NCBI RefSeq assembly: GCF_027922165.1
Contig: NZ_BSFD01000011.1
Coordinates: forward strand, 685,253 to 749,252
Length of the DNA stretch: 64,000 bases
Reading direction: 5' to 3'
From: Brevundimonas intermedia
Lineage (GTDB): Bacteria > Pseudomonadota > Alphaproteobacteria > Caulobacterales > Caulobacteraceae
The position numbers and the translations under genes are program-made. Below, piece after piece: positions 15,706 through 23,432 of this stretch. Within the stretch, counting starts at the first letter, position 1, and the number at the start of each line of letters is the position of its first letter. Under the pieces are notes generated by a model. That model was not told the DNA's origin. It was given only the letters and a program-made list of their open reading frames with translations, and did no database searches.

Positions 15706-15917
15706 AATTATGTTGAATTATGTGGTTACGTGTGGGAATTCCGCACGCCTGCCCTACCCATCCCATCGACTAAAAAACCTATTACTTATCAATACATTGG
15801 TTCGCGACCCATAAGGCCTGGACCTTTTACACCGTACCCGGAACGAAACAGCTGAGACGTCATATCGCCATTTATATGAGAGGCTTACGTCAAATTATGT
15901 GGTTGTGTGTGAGATTT
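15706..15917. promoter_or_regulatory. Repeated AATTATGTGG boxes between TonB receptor and DeoR regulator
   Basis: The 361-base divergent gap holds three copies of a 10-base box: AATTATGTTG (15706-15715), AATTATGTGG (15716-15725) and AATTATGTGG (15893-15902). The last two extend with GTTacGTGTGgGA / GTTgtGTGTGaGA, giving about 25 bases of near identity. Two copies are in tandem with a 10-base period (one helical turn) on the receptor side; the third is just before the regulator. The rest of the gap is AT-rich around 15770-15800 and shows no gene. This layout suits a DeoR-type repressor controlling both directions. Confidence 0.5.
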
Positions 15918-15940
15918 GGGGTTGTTAGAGATGGCCGACC

Positions 15941-16741
15941 ATGAGCCGTCCCGCCCTCAAAGATTCAAAACATCTCAGCCCGGGCGCCCGGCTGGCCGAG
16001 ATTCTCCAGCTGTTAGAGGAGAAGGTCTTCTGGACGGTCTCCGAGCTCGCCGAGCGGTTTGAGGTGTCGGAGGAGACGATCCGCCGCGACGCCAGGCAGC
16101 TGGAGCGCAGCGGCGTCGTGCAAAAGGTGCACGGCGGCCTGTCCTCGACCAACAACCTGATCGAAGCGCCCTATCGGATCCGCCTGCGCGAAAACGCCGA
16201 GGCCAAGCAAAAGATCGCCCAGAAGGCCGCCAGCCTCGTCACCGAGGGCATGACCCTGCTGCTCGATTCAGGCACCACCTGCCACTGGCTCGCCCGCGCC
16301 CTGGCGTCGGTGCGCAACCTCACCATCGTCACCAACAGCGTCGAGATCGCACACGAGGTCCTAGGCAATCCCGGCCAGCGCCTGCTGCTGGCGGGCGGCC
16401 AGGTCAATCCGGTCCACAACGCCGCCTTCGGCCCGGAAGCCAAGTCCTTCTGCCGGCGCTTCGCGCCCGATCTGACCGTCCTGTCGATGGGCGCCGTGGA
16501 CGCGGACCGGGGCTTCCTCGACTTTGACGCGGACGAGGCCTCGTTCAAACAGAGCCTGCTGGAACAGGCGCGCCGCATCGTCGTCCTGGCCGACCACACC
16601 AAGTTCGCCAAGTCCGGTTTCATCCAGGTCGCGTCCTTCCGCGACGTTCAGGATCTGGTGACCGACCTGCCCCCGTCCAGCGCCCTCTCCCGTGTCGCGG
16701 CCCAGTGGGACACCCGCCTGCACGTCGCCGATCCGACCTAG
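15941..16741 (+). CDS. DeoR/GlpR-family transcriptional regulator
   Basis: A 266-residue DeoR-family protein. Its N-terminal winged helix-turn-helix spans about residues 17-65 (EILQLLEEKVFWTVSELAER, SEETIRRDARQLERSGVVQKVHGG). The C-terminal sugar-phosphate-sensing domain has the phosphosugar-isomerase-like motifs LLLDSGTTCHWLARAL, LTIVTNSVEIAHEVL, LLAGGQVNPVHNAAFGPEA and VLADHTKFAKSGFIQVA. Members usually repress sugar-catabolic operons and release DNA on binding a phosphorylated sugar. It is divergent from the TonB receptor and is the likely local regulator. This suggests that the receptor imports a carbohydrate. The ATG at 15941 is in frame with the HTH. It is convergent with the GntR gene (stops at 16741/16742). 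Confidence 0.9.
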   Translation: MSRPALKDSKHLSPGARLAEILQLLEEKVFWTVSELAERFEVSEETIRRDARQLERSGVVQKVHGGLSSTNNLIEAPYRIRLRENAEAKQKIAQKAASLVTEGMTLLLDSGTTCHWLARALASVRNLTIVTNSVEIAHEVLGNPGQRLLLAGGQVNPVHNAAFGPEAKSFCRRFAPDLTVLSMGAVDADRGFLDFDADEASFKQSLLEQARRIVVLADHTKFAKSGFIQVASFRDVQDLVTDLPPSSALSRVAAQWDTRLHVADPT

Positions 16742-17479
16742 TCAGCGCACCCGCGTATCGACGCTGATCCGCACGGCGTCGTGGCGCCAGTGCTCGCGAT
16801 CAAACTCCACCACCCGCCCCTGGGCGTCATAGCTGGTGCGTTGCACCGCCAGCCCCGGCAGGCCGGACTTCGCCCCCAGGACCTCAGCCTCATAGCCGGT
16901 CAGGGCGCACGGCTGCATGCTGACGACATTGCGCGCGACCGACAGCCCATAGGCGCTCTTCAATATTTCGGTCAGCGACTGGTCGAACGAAAAGCGCAAC
17001 AGGTCGGGCGTCAGCGCCGCATCGACCACGATCTGCTCGACCAGGACCGCGCGACCATCCACATGCCGCCGACGCCGGATCATGTACAGCGGCGCACCCG
17101 CCCGACGCCCAAACACCTCGGCGAGCAGAGGATCAGCCACAATGGTCTCGGCGGACATGGTCTCCGTCGCCGGAACCCGCCCCTGCGCCTCCACGTAGGA
17201 GATGAAGCCTTCCCAGCGCGTCGGATCATAGACCACCGGCGGCGGCGACACATACCAGCCGCTGCGGTCCCGCCGATAGATCAGCCCCTCGGCCTCCAAC
17301 TGGAACAGGCCCTCGCGCACCGTGCCGCGCGCCAGCCCCATCTCCTCCTGCAACTGTCGCTCGGACGGCAGCTTGTCGGTGGGCTTCAACTCGCCCGACG
17401 CGATCCGCCCCGCCACGCGGTCCCGCATGTCGATGTAATGAAGGCCGTCCGACCTCTGGTCTGGCGCGGTGTTCGTCAT
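16742..17479 (-). CDS. GntR-family regulator with UTRA domain (PhnR-like)
   Basis: A 245-residue HutC/UTRA-type GntR regulator. Residues 15-85 form the winged helix (MRDRVAGRIASGELKPTDKLPSERQLQEEMGLARGTVREGLFQLEAEGLI, split across the HTH). The rest is a UTRA ligand-binding domain (PLYMIRRRRHVDGRAVLVEQ, SLTEILKSAYGLSV, LAVQRTSYDAQGRVVEFDREHWR). Neighbouring phosphonate genes make a PhnR-type aminoethylphosphonate sensor likely. The ATG at 17479 (MTNTAPDQ) is preferred over the longer frame. DasR/PhnR-type palindromes occur in front of three nearby transcription units, consistent with this protein as their repressor. Confidence 0.85.
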   Translation of the reverse strand: MTNTAPDQRSDGLHYIDMRDRVAGRIASGELKPTDKLPSERQLQEEMGLARGTVREGLFQLEAEGLIYRRDRSGWYVSPPPVVYDPTRWEGFISYVEAQGRVPATETMSAETIVADPLLAEVFGRRAGAPLYMIRRRRHVDGRAVLVEQIVVDAALTPDLLRFSFDQSLTEILKSAYGLSVARNVVSMQPCALTGYEAEVLGAKSGLPGLAVQRTSYDAQGRVVEFDREHWRHDAVRISVDTRVR

Positions 17480-17588
17480 ACAGGTCCCTGACTGGTCGAG
17501 CCGATTATCCGACAACAGACGATTACCACTAAGCGCACTCTTGAAGGCCGCCATTTCACGAAAGCTTCGCCAAACGCCGGCCTTCCAT

Positions 17589-17602
17589 CTGGTATGGACC
17601 AG
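17589..17602. promoter_or_regulatory. GntR/UTRA-type operator 1 (before phosphodiesterase)
   Basis: The sequence CTGGTATGGACCAG has arms CTGGT/ACCAG around a 4-base centre, about 90 bases before the phosphodiesterase start. It matches the HutC-subfamily operator form TGGTNTAGACCA found twice more in this locus. Confidence 0.6.
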
Positions 17603-17693
17603 TCACGCCCTCATCGCAAATGCGGCGCGGACGGTCGGGAAGATCATGGCGACCCTCCCCGGCCTGGCCCGCCCTGTCTTCAGGAGCTCTTCC

Positions 17694-19346
17694 ATGCGCA
17701 CGCCCTTCCTCTGCCTCCCCCTGCTGGCGACCGCCCTCGTCGCCGCCCCACCCGCAGACGCCGAACCCCGCCGCGCCGGCCATGTCATCGTCATCGGCGT
17801 CGACGGCCTCAGCCCCGACGGCGTGAACAAGGCCGACACCCCGGTCCTCGACGACATGATGGCCAAGGGCAGCTGGAGCCTGCACGCCCGCGGCGTCCTG
17901 CCGACCACCAGCGGCGCGAACTGGGCTTCAATGATCACCGGCGCCGGCCCCGAGCAACATGGCGTCACCAGCAACGACTGGCAGGTGGGCGAGTTCAACT
18001 TCCCGACCTCGGTCACCGGCTCAGGCGGCTTCTTCCCCTCGATTTTCCAGGTCCTGACCGATCAGAACCCCGGTCTGGAAATAGGCTCCATCTACAACTG
18101 GGACGGCTTCGGCCGGCTCTACGATCACCGCTTCGTCGACTATGACGCCCATGGCGCGGACGAGGACAGAACCACCGACCTGGCCGTCGACTATATCAAG
18201 GCCCGGCGCCCGGACTTCCTCTTCATCCACCTGGACCATGTCGATCACGCCGGACACGCCGACGGCCACGGCACGCCCCACTACTATGAAGCGGTGACCA
18301 AGGCCGACGCCCTGATCGGTCGCATCCGCCAGGCGACGGTCGAGGCCGGCATCGCAGAGGACACGGTCATTCTGGTGACGTCCGATCACGGCGGCGTCGG
18401 CAAGGGCCATGGCGGAGAAAGCCTGGCCGAGCTGGAAATCCCCTGGATCGTATATGGCGAAGGCGTCAAACCGGGCGTCGAACTGGACCTGCCCATCAAC
18501 ACCTTCGACACCGGCGCGACGGTCGCCTGGCTGCTGGGCGCCGACATCCCCTACGCCTGGTTGGGCCGCCCGGTCCGGCCGATCCTTCAGGGCGAGGCCA
18601 TGCCGGTCCAGGCCTATCGCACCAGCAGCTTCTACGCCTCTCCGGCCATCCTGCCGGCCGGCATGGGCAACACCCCTCCCGGCGGCCTGTTCGTTGATGG
18701 CCCGGCCCAAATGAGCCTGCAAAACCCGAACGCCGTCGGCGAGTTGCGCTACACGCTCGACAACTCGACGCCGACGCCCGCCTCCCCCCTCTATGCGGAG
18801 CCGGTCGAGATCACCCGCAACACCATTGTTCGGGCCGGCCTGTTCGTCGATGGAAAGCCGGCCAGCGTCCCGTCGGTCGGCTATTTCCGCGTCCTGGACC
18901 CGCGCATCGCCGCGAGCAGGGGCGTGACCTACAGCGTCTATCTGCTGCCCGAAGCCCCGGTGCGGCTGCCCGACTTCTCCCGCCTGACGCCGGTCGCGTC
19001 CGGCAAGGCGCATGAGATCACGATCGACGGCCTGCCCCTGCCGCGCGAGGACGCCGTCGCCGTGGTGTTCGAAGGCCAGATCCAGATCGACACCGCCGGC
19101 GAATACGGCTTCTCGACCGCCTCGGACGACGGCAGCAAGCTCTACATCGACGGCAAGACGGTCGTCGACAATGACGGCGACCACGGCGTGATAACCGCCG
19201 CCGGCACGATCCGCCTAGAACCCGGCAAGCACGCCATTCGCGTCGAATGGTTCAACGGCGGCGGCGGCGCCTGGCTAGGCGCCTATTTCGAGGGTCCGGG
19301 CGTTCCGCGCCAGTTCATCGACCCGAACCGGTTGACCCCGCGCTGA
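17694..19346 (+). CDS. Secreted type I phosphodiesterase with Fn3-like and PA14 domains
   Basis: A 550-residue exported enzyme of the alkaline phosphatase superfamily (phosphodiesterase/nucleotide pyrophosphatase clan). Seen: a signal peptide (MRTPFLCLPLLATALVAAPPADA), the first metal site VIVIGVDGLSPDGV, the nucleophile segment LPTTSGANWASMITG, and the metal-binding HLDHVDHAGHADGHG and VTSDHGGVGKGHGG. The catalytic domain ends near residue 300. A short beta domain of the Fn3-associated/hexosaminidase-C type follows (GELRYTLDNSTPTP), then a PA14 domain (EYGFSTASDDGSKLYIDGKT) that probably binds carbohydrate. AGGAG lies 7 bases before the ATG at 17694. In this phosphonate cluster it may release aminoethylphosphonate or a phosphoryl-amine headgroup from lipids or glycans (inference). 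Confidence 0.83.
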   Translation: MRTPFLCLPLLATALVAAPPADAEPRRAGHVIVIGVDGLSPDGVNKADTPVLDDMMAKGSWSLHARGVLPTTSGANWASMITGAGPEQHGVTSNDWQVGEFNFPTSVTGSGGFFPSIFQVLTDQNPGLEIGSIYNWDGFGRLYDHRFVDYDAHGADEDRTTDLAVDYIKARRPDFLFIHLDHVDHAGHADGHGTPHYYEAVTKADALIGRIRQATVEAGIAEDTVILVTSDHGGVGKGHGGESLAELEIPWIVYGEGVKPGVELDLPINTFDTGATVAWLLGADIPYAWLGRPVRPILQGEAMPVQAYRTSSFYASPAILPAGMGNTPPGGLFVDGPAQMSLQNPNAVGELRYTLDNSTPTPASPLYAEPVEITRNTIVRAGLFVDGKPASVPSVGYFRVLDPRIAASRGVTYSVYLLPEAPVRLPDFSRLTPVASGKAHEITIDGLPLPREDAVAVVFEGQIQIDTAGEYGFSTASDDGSKLYIDGKTVVDNDGDHGVITAAGTIRLEPGKHAIRVEWFNGGGGAWLGAYFEGPGVPRQFIDPNRLTPR

Positions 19347-19411
19347 AGAGGCTGGCTGGGGATGATCCGGCGGCGGCCGCTCGATCACCCCCGCCTACCC
19401 ACATTCCGGCG

Positions 19412-19431
19412 TTTCTGGTATAGACCAGAAA
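19412..19431. promoter_or_regulatory. GntR/UTRA-type operator 2 (before HD oxygenase)
   Basis: TTTCTGGTATAGACCAGAAA has 8-bp inverted arms and ends 17 bases before the HD oxygenase ATG. It is the longest of the three related sites and would cover the promoter or start region, as expected for a repressor site. Confidence 0.65.
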
Positions 19432-19448
19432 ACACCTACTGAGCACCC

Positions 19449-20018
19449 ATGCCCCGCCCTGCTTCACCTGAAGACTTCATCGCTGTCATCTTCGACCTGT
19501 TCGAGCGGATGGGCGGCGACCACTACGGCGAGGCCGTGACCCAGCTGGATCACGCCCTTCAGACGGCGCACCACGCCCGCGAAGCCGGGGAAACGGACAC
19601 CCTCGTCGCCGCCGCCCTCCTGCACGACATCGGCCACCTGCTGCAGAAACACGGACAGGATGCGGCGGATCGCGGCATAGACGCCGTGCACGAACGGATC
19701 GGCGCCGCCTGGCTGGCTCAGGCCTTCGCGCCCGAGGTTTCGGAACCGGTCCGACTCCACGTCGAGGCCAAACGCTATCTGGCGACCGCAGAGCCCGGCT
19801 ATGCCGACGCCCTCAGCCCCGCCTCGCTCCAAAGCCTGCATCTCCAGGGCGGCCCGATGAACGAAGACGAGGCCGCCGTCTTCCGCACCCATCCCCATTT
19901 CGACACGTCCATCCGCCTGCGTCGCTATGACGAGATGGGCAAGACCGAAGGGGCCGTCATCGCCCCCCTCTCCGCCTACAAGGACATGCTGACGGCGCTG
20001 GCCGTGCAGTCAGCCTAG
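19449..20018 (+). CDS. PhnZ-like HD-domain mixed-valent diiron oxygenase
   Basis: A 189-residue HD-superfamily protein matching the phosphonate-operon HDIG family that includes PhnZ. PhnZ cleaves the C-P bond of 1-hydroxy-2-aminoethylphosphonate to glycine and phosphate. Seen: the lid motif HYGEAVTQLDHALQ (Tyr26, Glu28, His35), the HD pair in ALLHDIGHL (His59-Asp60), His81 in AVHERIGAAW, His104 in VRLHVEAKRYL and Asp161 in RRYDEMGK. This is a full set of ligands at PhnZ-like spacing. PhnZ normally needs a PhnY-type 2OG hydroxylase to make its substrate, and none is encoded next to it. Its stop overlaps the stop of the convergent phosphonoacetaldehyde hydrolase by 4 bases. Confidence 0.85.
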   Translation: MPRPASPEDFIAVIFDLFERMGGDHYGEAVTQLDHALQTAHHAREAGETDTLVAAALLHDIGHLLQKHGQDAADRGIDAVHERIGAAWLAQAFAPEVSEPVRLHVEAKRYLATAEPGYADALSPASLQSLHLQGGPMNEDEAAVFRTHPHFDTSIRLRRYDEMGKTEGAVIAPLSAYKDMLTALAVQSA

Positions 20019-20818
20019 GCCGCGCGGCGGGCCGCCTCGGCCTCCAGCGCCGGGACCAGATCCGCGACCGTATCGATCACCAGATCGGCGCCCGCCGCAT
20101 AGAGCCGCTCGGACGCCTCGGCCCGCAACGACGCGCGCGCCTCCGGCGGCAACGCCGCCAGCGCCTGTTCGGTCAGCCCGACCATATTGCCCGAGACGGC
20201 CACCCCGACGGTGAAACAGCCGGCGTTGCGGCCCTCGGCCATGCCCACCTCCGCGTCGTCGACCTTAACCACCCGCGACAGGGGCCAGACGTCCAGATCC
20301 AGACAGGCCTTGTAGATCATCTGCGGCGACGGGCGTCCTTGCGGCGTCTCGTGCGCGCAAACCACCGTGTCCGGCGCGTATCCCTGCTGCGCCGCGCGCG
20401 ACAGAACGGCCTGCATCATCGCCCGCGTATAGCCGGTGCAGGACCCGATCTTCAGTCCCTCGACGCGCAGCCATGCCACCGTGTCCGCCGCCCCCGGGAT
20501 CAGGGCGGCGGTCTCGTGCGCCAGGCGGATCATCGGCGCCTCCAGCGCGGCCATGACTTTATCGACCGCCGCCGCATCCGGCTCGCCGCCCTGGGCCGTG
20601 CGCCAGGCCTGAGCGACCTCGGCCTGTTCGAACAGAGCGCGCACATGGTCCGCCTTGGCCCGCCCCATGTCCTTGCGCGCCTCCGCCTCCTCGACCGTCA
20701 CGCCCAGGCCGGCGAAGGCCTCGATCAGGGCCAGGACCGGGGCCCGGCTGCCGAAATCGACCATGGTGCCGGCCCAGTCGAACACCACCATGTCGAAACA
20801 GTCGCGAATACGGGTCAT
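20015..20818 (-). CDS. phnX: Phosphonoacetaldehyde hydrolase (phosphonatase)
   Basis: A 267-residue HAD-superfamily enzyme that splits phosphonoacetaldehyde to acetaldehyde and phosphate. Seen: the nucleophile motif FDMVVFDWAGTMVDFGSRAP, in which the DWAG-T-VDFG form is diagnostic for phosphonatase. The cap has EARKDMGRAKADHVRAL with the Schiff-base Lys, and the downstream HAD motifs are KIGSCTGYTRAMM and VVKVDDAEVGMAEGRNAGCFTVGV. The ATG at 20818 overlaps the stop of the FAD oxidoreductase (ATGA), so the two are coupled. This supports a route from aminoethylphosphonate through phosphonoacetaldehyde. No PhnW transaminase is present here; the FAD enzyme could take its place. Confidence 0.93.
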   Translation of the reverse strand: MTRIRDCFDMVVFDWAGTMVDFGSRAPVLALIEAFAGLGVTVEEAEARKDMGRAKADHVRALFEQAEVAQAWRTAQGGEPDAAAVDKVMAALEAPMIRLAHETAALIPGAADTVAWLRVEGLKIGSCTGYTRAMMQAVLSRAAQQGYAPDTVVCAHETPQGRPSPQMIYKACLDLDVWPLSRVVKVDDAEVGMAEGRNAGCFTVGVAVSGNMVGLTEQALAALPPEARASLRAEASERLYAAGADLVIDTVADLVPALEAEAARRAA

Positions 20819-21948
20819 GACCGGGCGGTCTCCTCGAAAAGATCGGCGATCGCCTCCTCGGCGAAGGCGAAGGCGGTGGAGGCGCCGTTGCCGGCGGTGA
20901 CCACCGCCAGACGGACGCGGGGATGGGGGGCGGCGATCAGGCTGCCGGTCGCGCCCTTCGCATAGGTGCCGACCCAGCGATCCACCACCGGCGGCGCGGC
21001 CTGACCCGTGGCGGCGCGCCATTCGTCCAGGATCAGCCGCTCGACCGCCTCGCTGGCGAAGGGATCGGGCGTGTCGGCGTCATGGTGGCTGTCGCCGACC
21101 ACCAGGGCGCCGTCGGCGTCCTGGACCGCGATCAGATGGACGCCGTTGGCCAGGGCCTCGCCCTGCTCCGCCTCCAGCCGCGCTCGCAGGGCGGCGGCCT
21201 GCGGCAGGTCCGCATAACCGCCGTAGCGCACCAGCCCCAGATCCGACATCACCGGCGCCGGCAGGACGAACCCCGGCGAGGCCAGCCGCACCATCTGCAA
21301 CTTGCACCGTTCCAGTCCGGTATCCGCCAGATATTCGGGATACAGGCTGACCAGATCGTCGCCAGGACAGACCACCACCGCCTCCGCCTCGACCACGCCC
21401 CGCGCGGTGATGATGCGCGGCGGCTCGACCGCATGGACCGCCGTCTGGCGCATGAAGACCACGCCGAAGCGCGCAGCCAGCCAGTCGGCCAGCTTCGGAA
21501 TGGCGGTCCGAGAATCCACCCGCCGCTCATGCGGGCTCCACAACACCCCGACGGTCTGATCGCCAACGACCGTCGGCGCTCGCTCGCGCGCCGCCTGCGG
21601 CGTCAGCAGCCGGCATCCCTCGCCCATCTCCGTCTCGAGGAAAGCCTCCAGGACCGCCAGGGATTCAGGCCGTCGCACCGACATCCACAGGCCCCGCTGA
21701 ACCACGGCGATCCCGGCCTCCCCCACGACCTCGTCCCAGACGTCGCGACTACGCACCGCCCGTTCCCAGATCGCGCCACGCGGCTGACCGGTCACGGTTA
21801 CGAAGCCGAAATTGCGGATCGAGGCCCCGTTCGCCTGGGCGTCGCGGTCGATCACCACGACCGACAGCCCGCGCCGCGCGGCGGCCAGGGCGGCGGCCAG
21901 GCCCACGATCCCCGCCCCCACCACGGCGACGTCGTAACCGGTCTTCAT
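20815..21948 (-). CDS. FAD-dependent oxidoreductase of phosphonate operons (PbfD/TIGR03364-like)
   Basis: A 377-residue DadA-type amine oxidase. Seen: the FAD dinucleotide fold YDVAVVGAGIVGLAAALAAA near the N-terminus, VVVIDRDAQANGASIRNFGF, a second FAD contact AEAVVVCPGDDLVSLYPE, and a C-terminal AVVTAGNGASTAFAFAEEA. This group recurs beside phosphonatase genes. Members have been described as oxidising aminoethylphosphonate or its N-alkyl forms to phosphonoacetaldehyde. This fits the overlapping phnX. The ATG at 21948 is chosen (GAGG close upstream); an ATG at 21966 is possible. Gene order and the operator at 21983 imply induction by the GntR regulator's ligand. Confidence 0.83.
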   Translation of the reverse strand: MKTGYDVAVVGAGIVGLAAALAAARRGLSVVVIDRDAQANGASIRNFGFVTVTGQPRGAIWERAVRSRDVWDEVVGEAGIAVVQRGLWMSVRRPESLAVLEAFLETEMGEGCRLLTPQAARERAPTVVGDQTVGVLWSPHERRVDSRTAIPKLADWLAARFGVVFMRQTAVHAVEPPRIITARGVVEAEAVVVCPGDDLVSLYPEYLADTGLERCKLQMVRLASPGFVLPAPVMSDLGLVRYGGYADLPQAAALRARLEAEQGEALANGVHLIAVQDADGALVVGDSHHDADTPDPFASEAVERLILDEWRAATGQAAPPVVDRWVGTYAKGATGSLIAAPHPRVRLAVVTAGNGASTAFAFAEEAIADLFEETARS

Positions 21949-21982
21949 GCCTCGCCGCTCCGTCATCCAGCCGTCGTACGTC

Positions 21983-21994
21983 TGGTCTAGACCA
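21983..21994. promoter_or_regulatory. GntR/UTRA-type operator 3 (between FAD enzyme and carrier)
   Basis: TGGTCTAGACCA is a perfect 12-bp palindrome identical to the core of DasR/NagR-type operators. It lies in the 74-base divergent gap between the FAD oxidoreductase (start 21948) and the carrier (start 22023), and could control both. Confidence 0.7.
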
Positions 21995-22022
21995 CGCGTA
22001 TGCAACAGGGGCAAGACACGTG

Positions 22023-23309
22023 ATGGATCGGCTACGGCTCTGGCTGGCGCGGGCGCATCCCGTCGCCTTCGTCCTGTTCGCGGGTCTGGCGGGCTTCTGC
22101 GCCTACTTCTCGATGTACGCCTTCCGCAAACCCTTCACGGCGGCCACCTTCGACGTCGTCGCGGGCTGGGACTTCGCCCTGGATTACAAGGTGGCCCTGG
22201 TCATCGCTCAGGTCGCGGGCTACGCCCTGTCCAAGCTGGCGGGGGTCAAGCTGATCGCGGAGATGCGACCCGAGCGACGGGCGATCGCCATCCTGGTCCT
22301 GATCGGAATTTCGTGGCTGGCCCTGGTGCTGTTCGCCGTCGTCCCCGCGCCCTGGAACGTCGCCGCCCTGTTCCTGAACGGCCTGCCGCTGGGCCTGATC
22401 TGGGGTCTGGTGTTCGGCTTCATGGAGGGCCGACGCACCAGCGAAGTCCTGGGCGCCATTCTCTGCGCCAGCTTCATTCTGTCGTCCGGCGTGGTGAAGT
22501 CTGTGGGCAAGGCCCTGATGGACACCGCCAGCGTCAGCCCCTTCTGGATGCCGGCGGCGACCGGCGTCGTCTTCATGCCCCTGCTGGCGATCTCGGTCCT
22601 GGCGCTGGCCGCCCTGCCCCCGCCCAGCCCCGCCGACGAGGCCGAACGGGTCGCCCGCCGCCCGATGATGGCCAAGGAGCGCACCGCCTTCCTGGCGGCC
22701 CACTGGCCGGCCCTGCTGCTGCTCGTCTCTGCCTATGTGGCCCTGACCGCCTTCCGCGACCTGCGCGACAATTTCGCCGCCGAGATCTGGCGCGCCCTGG
22801 GCTACGGCGACGCCGCCGACGTCTTCACCGCCAGCGAGGGCCCCGTCGCGGCCCTGTCCCTGGTGACCATGGGACTGCTGATTCTGGTCAAGAACAACGG
22901 CCGGGCCCTGCTGCTGATTCACGGGGTGATCCTGGCAGGCTTCGCCTTGATGGGCCTGTCGACCTTGGCCTTCCAGCAGCACCTGCTGTCCCCCATCGCC
23001 TGGATGATCGCCAGCGGCGCCGGCCTTTATCTGGCCTACACCCCGTTCAACGCCATGCTGTTCGACCGGATGATCGCCTATACAGGCACGGTCGCCACCG
23101 CCGGCTTCCTGATTTATGTCGCCGACGCCTCGGGCTATATGGGCAGCGTCGTCCTGCTGCTGGTCCGCAACATCGCCGCCATCGACCTGCCCTGGCTCCC
23201 CTTCTTCATCACCGCCGCCTACGCCACCAGCGCCGTAGGCATGACCCTCGTTGCAGTCGCCGCAGCCCTATTCCTGCGTAGCCACACACGGGGAGCGCAA
23301 AGCGCCTAG
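22023..23309 (+). CDS. MFS-like membrane transporter (DUF5690-type)
   Basis: A 428-residue protein with about 12 hydrophobic segments and no signal peptide. The start is ARAHPVAFVLFAGLAGFCAYFSMYAFRKPFTAATFD, similar to the DUF5690 group of MFS-like proteins and to organophosphate antiporters in having YAFRKP. Later segments include LGLIWGLVFGFMEGRRTSEVLG and LYLAYTPFNAMLFDRMIAYTGTVATAGFLIYVADASGYMGS. A GTG at 22020 directly precedes the ATG at 22023. It is divergent from the FAD-phnX pair across a shared operator. That makes it the likely inner-membrane importer of a phosphonate in this locus, which lacks any PhnCDE or PhnSTUV ABC transporter. Substrate assignment is inference. Confidence 0.75.
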   Translation: MDRLRLWLARAHPVAFVLFAGLAGFCAYFSMYAFRKPFTAATFDVVAGWDFALDYKVALVIAQVAGYALSKLAGVKLIAEMRPERRAIAILVLIGISWLALVLFAVVPAPWNVAALFLNGLPLGLIWGLVFGFMEGRRTSEVLGAILCASFILSSGVVKSVGKALMDTASVSPFWMPAATGVVFMPLLAISVLALAALPPPSPADEAERVARRPMMAKERTAFLAAHWPALLLLVSAYVALTAFRDLRDNFAAEIWRALGYGDAADVFTASEGPVAALSLVTMGLLILVKNNGRALLLIHGVILAGFALMGLSTLAFQQHLLSPIAWMIASGAGLYLAYTPFNAMLFDRMIAYTGTVATAGFLIYVADASGYMGSVVLLLVRNIAAIDLPWLPFFITAAYATSAVGMTLVAVAAALFLRSHTRGAQSA

Positions 23310-23432
23310 CGGAAGCCGGCACTCAGGCCTTTTTGGCAAGCCAGTTTAGAAAGAGCGGAAGAAACCGTCAGCAATCCCCGACGGTCAGGCTTCCCCTCTC
23401 GCATGACAACGCACCCGCAAAGGACTCTTGTT

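Noticed and set aside
17469..17693. 75-residue N-terminal extension of the phosphodiesterase
   Set aside because: It runs through the GntR operator and promoter and precedes a perfect signal peptide with its own ribosome site at 17694.
21947..23281. 444-codon open frame on the plus strand in another frame
   Set aside because: Shifted frame of the membrane transporter; Arg/Gly/Pro-rich with no hydrophobic segments.
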